Of a stretch of DNA of 64,000 nt, positions 52,253 through 59,991 are shown piece after piece (the stretch's first letter is position 1; every line of letters starts with the position of its first letter). Position numbers and translations under genes: made by a program. This DNA is from Zobellia nedashkovskayae (GTDB lineage Bacteria; Bacteroidota; Bacteroidia; Flavobacteriales; Flavobacteriaceae), in assembly GCF_015330125.1 (NCBI RefSeq), contig NZ_JADDXR010000002.1, positions 186,001 to 250,000 on the forward strand, in the 5' to 3' direction. The notes beneath the pieces are model-generated. The model was not told the origin of the DNA. It saw only the letters and a program-made list of their open reading frames with translations, and ran no database searches.

Positions 52253-52515
52253 TACATTTGTTCTAAAGTTTTTAACGCAACCCTTTTGCTATTTGTGCGT
52301 CTAATTAAAGACTAGGTTTCCCCCAATTAACCAAACAATAGAATATGCTTGCTTTCTTTGGTATTATTTTCGTGTTGCTTGTGGTAAATATTATTTTACT
52401 AATCCTGAGCACAGACAGAGCAAAGAACTCCCGATAAACGGTATTGGGTAGATTCATTGATTCTTTAGCCGAGTGGACAAAAACCACCCTGCCCTCCTCT
52501 ACCATGTTTTTTTTT
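52253..52515 (+). ncRNA. Candidate short transcript with a structured 3' end
   Basis: A -7 box TACATTTG lies at 52253-52260. The 3' end has GGTAGA (52447-52452) pairing with TCTACC (52498-52503) around an inner hairpin GTGG-7-CCAC (52473-52487), then nine T from 52507. This would give a transcript of about 250 nt that carries the 30-codon membrane ORF at 52345. The sequence 52462-52503 is GC-richer than its surroundings. No known RNA family is recognised. Confidence 0.45.
52345..52437 (+). CDS. Possible 30-residue single-helix membrane protein
   Basis: ATG at 52345, stop TAA at 52435. The product is nearly all hydrophobic (MLAFFGIIFVLLVVNIILLI) and ends with a charged tail (STDRAKNSR), a classic one-helix small membrane protein. 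A -7 box and a terminator frame it. It is too short to be certain; conservation in relatives would settle it. A minus-strand frame over the same region (52305-52505) looks like a shadow. Confidence 0.45.
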   Translation: MLAFFGIIFVLLVVNIILLILSTDRAKNSR

Positions 52516-52623
52516 AATTAAAATCACCAACATAAGTATTATAATGTGGCCTCCTAAACGTAGGTATATTTGATTGAGACACTCATCCAAGAGATACTCT
52601 TAGACTATAGAGCAGTTAAAAAA

Positions 52624-52653
52624 GAAAGCCCTGACATTTCTGTCAAGGCTTTT
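52624..52653 (-). terminator. Terminator of the peptidylprolyl isomerase gene
   Basis: GAAAGCCcTGACA pairs with TGTCAaGGCTTTT; on the minus strand a T-run follows. It lies about 30 bp after the stop at 52685. Confidence 0.85.
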
Positions 52654-52684
52654 CATTATCTATTAAAAGAGCAAAGTTGCTTTT

Positions 52685-53617
52685 TTATTTAACACCCATT
52701 AATTCAACATCAAACAATAATGTAGCATTTGGAGGTATAACACCACCAGCACCTGCGCTACCGTATCCTAAGCTAGAAGGTATCACCAATCTGGCTTTAT
52801 CTCCTACTTTTAAAAGTTGAATACCTTCATCCCAACCTGGTATTACTTGACCAACTCCTAATTGAAAATCTATTGGTTCATTGCGTTTATAAGAAGAATC
52901 AAAAACCTGACCGTTCAATAAAGAACCTTCATAATGAACTGATACAGTTTGACCTTTTTCAGCCTGTGCACCACTTCCTTTTTGAATCATCTTATATCTC
53001 AATCCACTTTCAGTCTCATCAAAGCCAGCAGCTATTTTATCTAATTCTGCAGATTGCTTGGCCTTTTCTTCAGCTAAACGTTCTTCTTTAGAACTCTTAA
53101 ACTTGGCAAAACTCGCAAGAGCATCCCATTTCTGAGCTTCATCACCTACACGAACGATTTCAACACTGTTTATTTTATCGCCTTGAGCGATTGCATCTAC
53201 CACATCTTGACCGCTTTCAACCTTACCAAAAACAGTATGCTTGTTATCTAACCATGGTGTTGGTACATGAGTAATAAAGAACTGGCTACCGTTAGTACCA
53301 GGACCGGCATTAGCCATAGAAAGTACACCTGGCTCCGAATGGTTAAGGTCTGGGTGAAATTCATCATCAAACTTATAACCGGCATCACCGCTACCAGTAC
53401 CTTGTGGACATCCACCTTGTACCATAAAATCGGGGATTACCCTGTGGAATTTTAATCCATCATAATATGGCTCACCTGCAGCTTTTGCAGAATTATCTTG
53501 TTTTCCTTCGGCAAGGGCAACAAAGTTACCTACCGTACCCGGAGTTTTATCATGAGTTAGTTTTACTAATATCTCACCTTTATCCGTATTGAATTTTGCG
53601 TAGATTCCGTCTTGCAT
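52685..53617 (-). CDS. Two-domain peptidylprolyl isomerase (cyclophilin plus FKBP)
   Basis: 310 residues without a signal peptide. An N-terminal cyclophilin domain (about 1-150: GEILVKLTHDKTPGTVGNFV, HRVIPDFMVQGGCPQGTGSG, NGSQFFITHVPTPWLDNKHT) is joined by a Glu/Lys-rich linker (about 170-200) to a C-terminal FKBP domain (GQTVSVHYEGSLLNGQVFDS, GWDEGIQLLKVGDKARLVIP, YGSAGAGGVIPPNATLLFDV). Both domains catalyse cis-trans isomerisation of X-Pro bonds. The active-site Arg (HRVI) and the FKBP Tyr/Trp positions look intact. Likely cytoplasmic folding helper. It has its own -7 box (minus strand TATCTTTG, 53640-53647) and terminator. Confidence 0.95.
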   Translation of the reverse strand: MQDGIYAKFNTDKGEILVKLTHDKTPGTVGNFVALAEGKQDNSAKAAGEPYYDGLKFHRVIPDFMVQGGCPQGTGSGDAGYKFDDEFHPDLNHSEPGVLSMANAGPGTNGSQFFITHVPTPWLDNKHTVFGKVESGQDVVDAIAQGDKINSVEIVRVGDEAQKWDALASFAKFKSSKEERLAEEKAKQSAELDKIAAGFDETESGLRYKMIQKGSGAQAEKGQTVSVHYEGSLLNGQVFDSSYKRNEPIDFQLGVGQVIPGWDEGIQLLKVGDKARLVIPSSLGYGSAGAGGVIPPNATLLFDVELMGVK

Positions 53618-53639
53618 TTTTCATTTTTTTAATGAGCGG

Positions 53640-53647
53640 CAAAGATA
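53640..53647 (-). promoter_or_regulatory. -7 promoter box for the peptidylprolyl isomerase gene
   Basis: The minus strand reads TATCTTTG, 23 bp upstream of the ATG. No -33 at normal spacing. Confidence 0.45.
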
Positions 53648-53781
53648 GGCAAATTTGTTCAAAAATCTTGGACGCAAACCTTAGCACTAATCAATTCTAC
53701 ATCTTTCTATCCAAAGTAAAAACCCAATTATTTGAAGAACAAAAAAAATTCTTAACGGTCTTCTCCCTAGTTTTAAAGAGT

Positions 53782-55164
53782 CTACTTTACAATACCATAT
53801 TTATCGAACAAGTAAACTAAACTAGCCATGGTAGCAGCCCCAAGTTCCAACTCACGCTCATTAACATGTTCAAACGTATCGTTTTCTGCATGATGGTGCA
53901 CAAAATAACGTTGTGAATCAGGTCTAAGACCTGCCAACACCATGTCATCACTTTTTAATGGTCTAATGTCTGCACCGCTATATCCTTTTTCAAAAAGATG
54001 AATATAATAGGGTTCAAAAAGGCTTTTCCAACTATGAACTTGTTTCAGATTTTCATCCGAACAGTCAAAAGAAAATCCGCGTGGTGTAAAACCACCAGCA
54101 TCACTTTCCAAAGCAAAAACGTGCTTTTCCTTTTTTCCACTGGCTACCTCTGCATACTTATTGCCTCCTCTTAGTCCATTTTCCTCATTCATAAACAACA
54201 CAGCACGAATGGTTCTTTTTGGCTTATACCCTGTGGCTTTCAAAAGGCGAAGTACATCCATACTTTGCACACAACCGGCACCATCATCATGAGACCCATC
54301 TCCTAAATCCCAAGAATCTAAATGACCCCCTACTACCATTATTTCGTTTGGAAACTCACTTCCCTTTATTTCACCAATAACGTTAAAAGAATCAACATCA
54401 TTAAACTGCTTACAATTCTGTTTAAAATAAAACTGAATCTCTGTGTTTAACTTTAAAGTAGTGCTCAACAATTCCGCTCCCTTAGTACTTATAGCTGCCG
54501 CAGGGATTCTTTTTGACACCGGTGTATCTCCATAACTCATAGACCCTGTATGCGGATAATCATCTAATCGCAAATTCATAGACCTAACAATTATCCCAAC
54601 CGCTCCGTATTTTGCCGCCTCCTCTGCTCCTGAATAACGTTGATCTACACAACCTGAATAGGAAGCAAAAGTGCTAATTACAGTAGGATCCATTGGCCTA
54701 TTATAAAAAACGATGTTACCTTCTATCTTAGCCTTACCTAACTTTTGTAAATCTTCAATACCTTGCACCTCAACAACACCTGCCTTAATTCCTTGTAGAG
54801 GCGTTGCTACAGACCCACCAAGTGCACAGATAGGCACATTGGTTGAAAGACCTGGGCTGGTTTCAAAATAAGCGAATTCCGGTGTGCCACGAACCCATTT
54901 AGGTACTTTTACCGGCTGAAGCCAAACACGGTCAAGACCCAAAGAATCTAACTGAGCCTTAGTATATTCTACCGCTTCTTGTGCTTGAAGGCTACCAGAT
55001 AACCTACCCCCTATTTGATTAGAAAGATAATTAAGCCAGTCATACGCCTTACCATCAGTAAGTGCTTGATTATATATTTCTTTTAACTGTTTCTCATCTT
55101 CGTTTTGGGTATAGCCATTTACACTAAGACCTATACATAGTAGGAAAAGGATTATTTTCTTCAT
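53782..55164 (-). CDS. M28-family metallopeptidase with PA domain, secreted
   Basis: 460 residues. A signal peptide (IILFLLCIGLSVNGYTQ) leads to a PA (protease-associated) domain (about 120-240: IEGNIVFYNRPMDP, KYGAVGIIVRSMN) and an M28 di-zinc catalytic domain: VVGGHLDSWDLGDGSHDDGAG (His, Asp, Asp), FMNEENGLRGG (Glu-Glu), SDAGGF, and HHHAENDTFEH near the end. The arrangement resembles carboxypeptidase Q/plasma glutamate carboxypeptidase. It removes residues from peptides outside the inner membrane. The start overlaps the stop of the PPK2 gene by 1 bp, so the two are cotranscribed. Confidence 0.95.
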   Translation of the reverse strand: MKKIILFLLCIGLSVNGYTQNEDEKQLKEIYNQALTDGKAYDWLNYLSNQIGGRLSGSLQAQEAVEYTKAQLDSLGLDRVWLQPVKVPKWVRGTPEFAYFETSPGLSTNVPICALGGSVATPLQGIKAGVVEVQGIEDLQKLGKAKIEGNIVFYNRPMDPTVISTFASYSGCVDQRYSGAEEAAKYGAVGIIVRSMNLRLDDYPHTGSMSYGDTPVSKRIPAAAISTKGAELLSTTLKLNTEIQFYFKQNCKQFNDVDSFNVIGEIKGSEFPNEIMVVGGHLDSWDLGDGSHDDGAGCVQSMDVLRLLKATGYKPKRTIRAVLFMNEENGLRGGNKYAEVASGKKEKHVFALESDAGGFTPRGFSFDCSDENLKQVHSWKSLFEPYYIHLFEKGYSGADIRPLKSDDMVLAGLRPDSQRYFVHHHAENDTFEHVNERELELGAATMASLVYLFDKYGIVK

Positions 55165-56045
55165 TAAACTTCTTTTTCTAATTGTTCTTTATATTTTGCC
55201 AAGTTGGCCTTAATTTTATCATCAAGCTCCGGCTCCTTAATATCCTTATATTTTTTTAGTTCTTCCAGTAAGACGGAAGCCACAATTACTCGTGCCTCCT
55301 TTTTATTATCTGCCGGAACAACGTACCATGGAGCGTGTGGTTTTGAAGTCTCGTTAATAGCTTCTTCATAAAATTTCTGATACGTATCCCACAACTTTCG
55401 TTCTTCAAGGTCTGCTGGAGAGAATTTCCAATTCTTACGTTTCAACTCCAACCTTCTAAGCAACCTTAACCTTTGCTCTTCTTTTGAAAGGTGAAGAAAA
55501 AACTTGAATACGATTGTACCACTTTCAGCAATATGCCGCTCAAAGTTATTTATCTGCTCAAAACGTTTGTTCCAAAATTTCTGGTCAATATCCGATACCG
55601 AATGAATACCGGGAATATGTTCTCCTAGTATATATTCTGGATGAACACGGGTTACCAAAACATTCTCATAATGAGTTCTATTGAATACCCCAAACTTTCC
55701 TTTTGCTGGTAAAGCTATGTAGTGTCTCCATAGAAAATCATGACCTAACTCCAATTTGGTTGGGACCTTAAAACTATGCACCACAACACCACGTGCATTA
55801 AAATCTTTAAAAACTTCACGAATTAAACTGTCTTTTCCAGCGCTATCCATACCCTGAAGGCAAATTAACACACTATACTTTGAGTGAGCGTAGAGCGTAT
55901 CTTGAAAATCACCCAGCTCCTCACGGATGGATTCTAAGTCCTTTTTTAGTTTTTTATCACTAACGCCAAAATCTTCTCTAGTAGCACATTTTGACAACTC
56001 AATGCTCTTATCGACCCTAAATGAGGTTGTTTTTTTTCCATACAT
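55164..56045 (-). CDS. Polyphosphate kinase 2 family protein
   Basis: 293 residues. PPK2 uses polyphosphate to phosphorylate nucleotides (or the reverse). Walker A GMDSAGKDS (65-73), lid and Walker B region FNRTHYENVLVTRVHPE, and FFLHLSKEEQRLRLLRRLEL are clear. The NRTHYENVLV form resembles class III enzymes, which act on AMP and ADP, but the class call is tentative. Located in the cytoplasm, upstream of the secreted M28 peptidase in one operon; I see no functional reason for the pairing. Confidence 0.93.
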   Translation of the reverse strand: MYGKKTTSFRVDKSIELSKCATREDFGVSDKKLKKDLESIREELGDFQDTLYAHSKYSVLICLQGMDSAGKDSLIREVFKDFNARGVVVHSFKVPTKLELGHDFLWRHYIALPAKGKFGVFNRTHYENVLVTRVHPEYILGEHIPGIHSVSDIDQKFWNKRFEQINNFERHIAESGTIVFKFFLHLSKEEQRLRLLRRLELKRKNWKFSPADLEERKLWDTYQKFYEEAINETSKPHAPWYVVPADNKKEARVIVASVLLEELKKYKDIKEPELDDKIKANLAKYKEQLEKEV

Positions 56046-56067
56046 AGGCTGAATATAAAACTATTTT

Positions 56068-56110
56068 ACCGTTGAACGGTTGTGAATGTTAAAAAAAATG
56101 ACCGTTTAAC
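56068..56110. promoter_or_regulatory. ACCGTTNAAC repeats between ppk2 and a divergent gene
   Basis: ACCGTTGAACGGT (56068-56080) is a perfect 6-1-6 palindrome; ACCGTTTAAC recurs at 56101-56110, 33 bp (about three turns) away. It may be an operator for one or both genes. Confidence 0.4.
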
Positions 56111-56244
56111 AACAGAAACTTCCGGTTCATCCAAAATACCTTAGAGGGGGCGCCATCCATCGAAAAAACTACACGTTAACCACCTGACTGGGCTAACTTT
56201 ACATTGTAATAATCCCAAATTTTACAGCACATAAAACTTACCAT

Positions 56245-56934
56245 ATGAAGTTATTTTACTTTATACTATTTCTATTCATATTTACCTTTTCTTCCTCTTA
56301 TGGGGCCAGTCAGGATTGTGATTACGCAACCTCTAATATAGGTTACGTAAAAAACCAGACCAAGAAAGCTCTTTCTATGAAAGACTTACAAATGACTCGT
56401 TTCTACACGTTTAAGGCGCTAACTGCCCTTGAAAAATCAAAAAATAATATTGCAGAATGCGGTTGTGAAGAAGCTTCGGACAGTGCTCTGGAAAATATTG
56501 AATATTTAAAAAACGCTACTAAAGCCACTTCTCTTGCTGGTGCTCGAATATTATTGAACAAAGCACTTTTATATAGCGTAGAAAGCCTGGAAGCAATTGC
56601 AAACCATGATGAGCATGGTAGTATATATGGTTCTGATAATTTGATTATGAACGTTACAAGTTCCAAAAAAGAAGAGACTATGGCTTTTCTTGACAATACT
56701 AAAATACGCCAGAGAATAGACACTTCTTTACTGAAATATAAAACTTCTTTAGATAAGGTAATCAATACCGTAGATTGCACCGAAGCTCGTGCTTTTGCTC
56801 AAAATATTTACGAAAACTGCGAACAAGAACTTTTAAAACCACACTTGTCTGAAAGCAAGAAATATTACAATCTTAAGACCAAAGAAATTACGGAGAAAGC
56901 TCTTGACCGTTTAGGTAATTGCGGAAGAAAATAG
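56245..56934 (+). CDS. Secreted helical protein with Cys residues, function unknown
   Basis: 229 residues. Signal peptide (FILFLFIFTFSSSYGA) and a mature helical protein with eight Cys by eye (CDYATSNIGYVK, AECGCEEASDSALENIEYLK, VDCTEAR, ENCEQE, NCGRK). The spacing suggests several disulfides between helices, which fits a periplasmic or secreted location. Paired helix repeats (ALTALEKSKNNI, then ALLYSVESLEAIANHD) look internally similar. I do not recognise the family. It is divergent from the PPK2 gene and converges on the response-regulator operon. Confidence 0.82.
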   Translation: MKLFYFILFLFIFTFSSSYGASQDCDYATSNIGYVKNQTKKALSMKDLQMTRFYTFKALTALEKSKNNIAECGCEEASDSALENIEYLKNATKATSLAGARILLNKALLYSVESLEAIANHDEHGSIYGSDNLIMNVTSSKKEETMAFLDNTKIRQRIDTSLLKYKTSLDKVINTVDCTEARAFAQNIYENCEQELLKPHLSESKKYYNLKTKEITEKALDRLGNCGRK

Positions 56935-56953
56935 GATTATTTTATAATCCTAT
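56931..56953. terminator. Possible bidirectional terminator at the 3' end of the secreted-protein gene
   Basis: ATAGGATTAT (56931-56940), 3-nt loop, ATAATCCTAT (56944-56953), perfect 10-bp stem that includes the stop codon. There is no long T-run, so termination may be partial. Confidence 0.5.
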
Positions 56954-56992
56954 TCTAAGCTTCGGGATATTGTAGCTACGTGAATATGCAAA

Positions 56993-58156
56993 TTATTTAC
57001 TAGCAAATAGTTTTACATCTTCTTCTGCCACTTCTTTTCCTCCTAAGATGATTAAACGCTCTACAACATTTCTTAGTTCTCTAATATTCCCTGTCCAATC
57101 ATAACTTTTAAGAAGTTTGATGGCTTTAGCCGAAAAAACCTTAGGTGCAATACCCTGTTCAGAAGCTATTTTTTTAGCAAAATGCTCTATAAGCAACGGA
57201 ATATCATCCCGTCTATCGTTCAAAGCAGGAACTTGAATTAAAATTACCGCCAATCTATGGTATAAATCCTCTCGGAAATTACCTTCTTCTATTTCCTTTT
57301 TAAGGTTTTTGTTCGTTGCAGCAATAACACGCACATCTACTTTAATATCTTTATCAGTACCTACTCGTGAAATTTTACTTTCCTGAAGAGCTCTGAGTAC
57401 CTTAGCTTGGGCAGATAAGCTCATATCACCAATTTCATCAAGGAAAATTGTGCCTTTATTAGCCGCTTCAAATTTACCGGCACGGTCCCGTACTGCGGAT
57501 GTAAAAGCACCTTTTACATGACCGAAAAGTTCGCTTTCTATTAATTCTGAAGGAATAGCGGCACAATTCACCTCAATAAAAGGACCACCGCTACGGTAAC
57601 TTTTTTCATGAACCCAATGTGCTACCAGCTCTTTACCCGTACCGTTTGAACCCGTAATAAGCACACGGGCATCAGTAGGAGCCACCTTCTCTATCATATC
57701 TTTAATGATGGTAATCTCTTCACTACTACCGATCATCTCATAATTCTTACTCACCTTTTTCTTCAAGACCTTATTCTCAACAACCAATACTTTGCGATCT
57801 ACCGCATTTCGTACAGTTGTCAAAAGACGGTTAAGATCTGGTGGTTTTGAAATGTAATCAAAAGCACCGAGCCTCATAGTGTTTACTGCAGTATCTAAGT
57901 CTCCATGGCCCGAAATCATTATAAAAGGAATTTCTGGCTTTATTTTACGAGCAGCTTCCAATACTTCTACACCATCCATTTTTGGCATCTTAATATCGCA
58001 GAGCACAAGATCGTAATCATTGTTCTTAACAGCTTCTAAACCTTTGAGACCGTCTTCTGCTTCTTCCAGTTGATAACTGTCGCTTTCTTCGGAAAGAATC
58101 TTAACCAGTACACGTCTAATTGCGGCTTCGTCTTCGATTACCAATATTTTGGGCAT
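56993..58156 (-). CDS. Sigma-54-type response regulator without DNA-binding domain
   Basis: 387 residues. Receiver domain 1-120 with phospho-acceptor Asp54 (VLCDIKMPKMDG) and Lys104, followed by an AAA+ domain (about 140-370) with Walker A GSNGTGKE, GAFTSA at 216-221 (the loop that contacts sigma-54), Walker B GTIFLDEIGD, and the sensor II arginine motif WTGNIRELRNVVERL. The protein stops right after this (LGGKEVAEEDVKLFASK), so the usual C-terminal Fis-type helix-turn-helix is missing. It is the last gene of an operon with two ABC-transporter subunits, an MscS channel and a barrel protein. No sensor kinase is adjacent. Confidence 0.95.
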   Translation of the reverse strand: MPKILVIEDEAAIRRVLVKILSEESDSYQLEEAEDGLKGLEAVKNNDYDLVLCDIKMPKMDGVEVLEAARKIKPEIPFIMISGHGDLDTAVNTMRLGAFDYISKPPDLNRLLTTVRNAVDRKVLVVENKVLKKKVSKNYEMIGSSEEITIIKDMIEKVAPTDARVLITGSNGTGKELVAHWVHEKSYRSGGPFIEVNCAAIPSELIESELFGHVKGAFTSAVRDRAGKFEAANKGTIFLDEIGDMSLSAQAKVLRALQESKISRVGTDKDIKVDVRVIAATNKNLKKEIEEGNFREDLYHRLAVILIQVPALNDRRDDIPLLIEHFAKKIASEQGIAPKVFSAKAIKLLKSYDWTGNIRELRNVVERLIILGGKEVAEEDVKLFASK

Positions 58157-58169
58157 AGTATCTTAAATT

Positions 58170-59045
58170 TTAAAGTCCTATTCTAAATCCTGTTCTAAAG
58201 TAGAAACTAGGATTGTCATTTAATGTAAAAATATCATTTCTATCTTCATCTCTCAATACTCCATCTTGAAATACCGTATGACCAGCATAAGCATAAAGAA
58301 ATGTATTTGCTGCTAATTTATATTGATACCCCACAGTAACTAATGCGGCCGATGATGATACCGAAGAAGCACTTGTTGTATTAGGTAGAACGATATTATT
58401 CTGTAAATTCACATAATAACCATCAAAAATAAATTCAGTCTGAAATTGATGCTTTTCTTTCATGTGATATTTCATTCCGGTTTTGGGCAATCCCACAACA
58501 TAGCTCCAGTTCTTATGAAAGCGTTTTTCATAATAGAAAATAGGTAAGGGTACACGGAGGGCAACGGTAGAATTATAAGCAATACCCAATACCATTATAG
58601 AAGGTTTATCTATATTCTTCTTCTCTTTCAGAAACCCTGCCGTAGCATTCACCGAAAAATCTCCGTTTTCTATAGGGTTTGATAAGGTAGATGACAACCG
58701 AGGTGTAACCACGCCTATAAACCGCCAGTTTGGCGTAAATTTCCAAACGTAGGCCATATTAAAATCTACCACATGAAATTGCTTTAGACCAGCGCTACTA
58801 AAGGGAAGCTCTCTTTGTAAATTATAAGCCAACCGGTTATATTCTACTCCAATAACCAGATTATTAGAATCTTGTACTTTTATAGGCACGTTCACCAAAA
58901 GCTTCATCCTAGATAGTTCCGCATCCGAACCGTTTCTTGGCATCATCATATATTCTGCCCTTACTATGTCTGGAGTTTGGCTTAGACCAACAAAAGAACA
59001 CAAAAGAAAAAAGACAGCACAGGTACTAAATTTTCCGCTATTCAC
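58170..59045 (-). CDS. DUF6268-like outer-membrane beta-barrel protein
   Basis: 291 residues. Signal peptide (CAVFFLLCSFVGLSQ) and amphipathic strands throughout (AYVWKFTPNWRFIGVVTPRL, SVNATAGFLKEKKNIDKPS, YYEKRFHKNWSYVVGLPKTG), ending SFYFRTGFRIGL, an outer-membrane barrel with a terminal aromatic and Leu. It fits DUF6268-type barrels. Function unknown. It lies 1 bp after the MscS gene and 13 bp before the response-regulator gene in the same operon. Confidence 0.88.
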   Translation of the reverse strand: MNSGKFSTCAVFFLLCSFVGLSQTPDIVRAEYMMMPRNGSDAELSRMKLLVNVPIKVQDSNNLVIGVEYNRLAYNLQRELPFSSAGLKQFHVVDFNMAYVWKFTPNWRFIGVVTPRLSSTLSNPIENGDFSVNATAGFLKEKKNIDKPSIMVLGIAYNSTVALRVPLPIFYYEKRFHKNWSYVVGLPKTGMKYHMKEKHQFQTEFIFDGYYVNLQNNIVLPNTTSASSVSSSAALVTVGYQYKLAANTFLYAYAGHTVFQDGVLRDEDRNDIFTLNDNPSFYFRTGFRIGL

Positions 59046-59046
59046 T

Positions 59047-59991
59047 CTATTTTTCTTCTATATTATTGGTGTTACTATATTGAAACGGTTGCTGTTGAAT
59101 AATATGTATATCTCTTTGTGGAAAAGGTATAGAAATATTGTTCTTTCTAAATTCCTCGTCTAATTTATAACGCATTTCACTTTTAACTTTAGTGACATTA
59201 AAACTATCAATTGTATAAAAATTAAGCGTGAACAATAAGGCTGAGTCGCCAAAATCTTCGAAAATTACAAATGGTTTTGGACTTTTCAATATACCCTTTT
59301 GTCCACCTGCAATAGTTTCTAAGATTTTAGTCGCCAAATTAATATCGCTACCATATGCAATACCAATTTTGATTAGCTCCCTGGTTGTTTTATGGTTTTG
59401 GGTATAATTATAAATGATATCACTTATAAACTTATGATTGGGAATGATGATTACTTTATCATCTCTAGTTATAGCTCTGGTTGTTCTCAATTTTATTTCA
59501 AACACCTTGCCAACCTTACTATCTATTTCTATAATATCACCTACATGAAGGGATTTATCGATAATAATAAAAATACCTCCAATAACATCTTGAAATAGTT
59601 CTTGTAAGGCTAGGCCCAAACCAACAAAAAGTGCTGCAGATGCCGTAAGAAGAAGTGTTATATCTATACCGGCCGCACTCATAGTCAAAAGTATAACGAC
59701 TAAATAGACTATGTATCTTATGAACTTAAAAACACTAACAAACTTAAGTTTATCTTCAGCTTCCATACGTTGCGTCATAAGTATACGCAACCATTTTAGC
59801 ACAAACCCCGTAATCAAGAAAACAACGGTAACCAGCAGTAAAAGCCCAATAGTAATGTTAATGGAGTTCTCTCCTTCTCCATACCTGAGACCAAGATTAA
59901 GAAAATTCTTAATCCCTTCCCAAAGACTTTCTTCTAGAATTTCTTCTACCTTACTTTGTGTTTCTTGAATCATGCTCAATATCTTAACCAC
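59047..59991 (-). CDS. MscS-family mechanosensitive channel
   Basis: 314 residues. Three hydrophobic N-terminal segments (ITIGLLLLVTVVFLITGFVL, FIRYIVYLVVILLTMSAAGI, LLLTASAALFVGLGLALQEL) form the pore; the GLGLALQELFQDVIGGIFII stretch is the pore-lining helix and SLHVGDIIEID the start of the beta domain. Such channels open under membrane tension and release solutes in osmotic downshock. It overlaps the ABC permease gene by 16 bp. Confidence 0.95.
   Translation of the reverse strand: MVKILSMIQETQSKVEEILEESLWEGIKNFLNLGLRYGEGENSINITIGLLLLVTVVFLITGFVLKWLRILMTQRMEAEDKLKFVSVFKFIRYIVYLVVILLTMSAAGIDITLLLTASAALFVGLGLALQELFQDVIGGIFIIIDKSLHVGDIIEIDSKVGKVFEIKLRTTRAITRDDKVIIIPNHKFISDIIYNYTQNHKTTRELIKIGIAYGSDINLATKILETIAGGQKGILKSPKPFVIFEDFGDSALLFTLNFYTIDSFNVTKVKSEMRYKLDEEFRKNNISIPFPQRDIHIIQQQPFQYSNTNNIEEK

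Noticed and set aside
52447..52503. Signal-recognition-particle or other known small RNA
   Set aside because: The GC-rich stem lacks the conserved SRP loop sequence, and I could match it to no known RNA.
52305..52505. 66-codon minus-strand ORF after the cold-shock gene
   Set aside because: It is antisense to a better-supported plus-strand unit with promoter and terminator, and has no recognisable domain.
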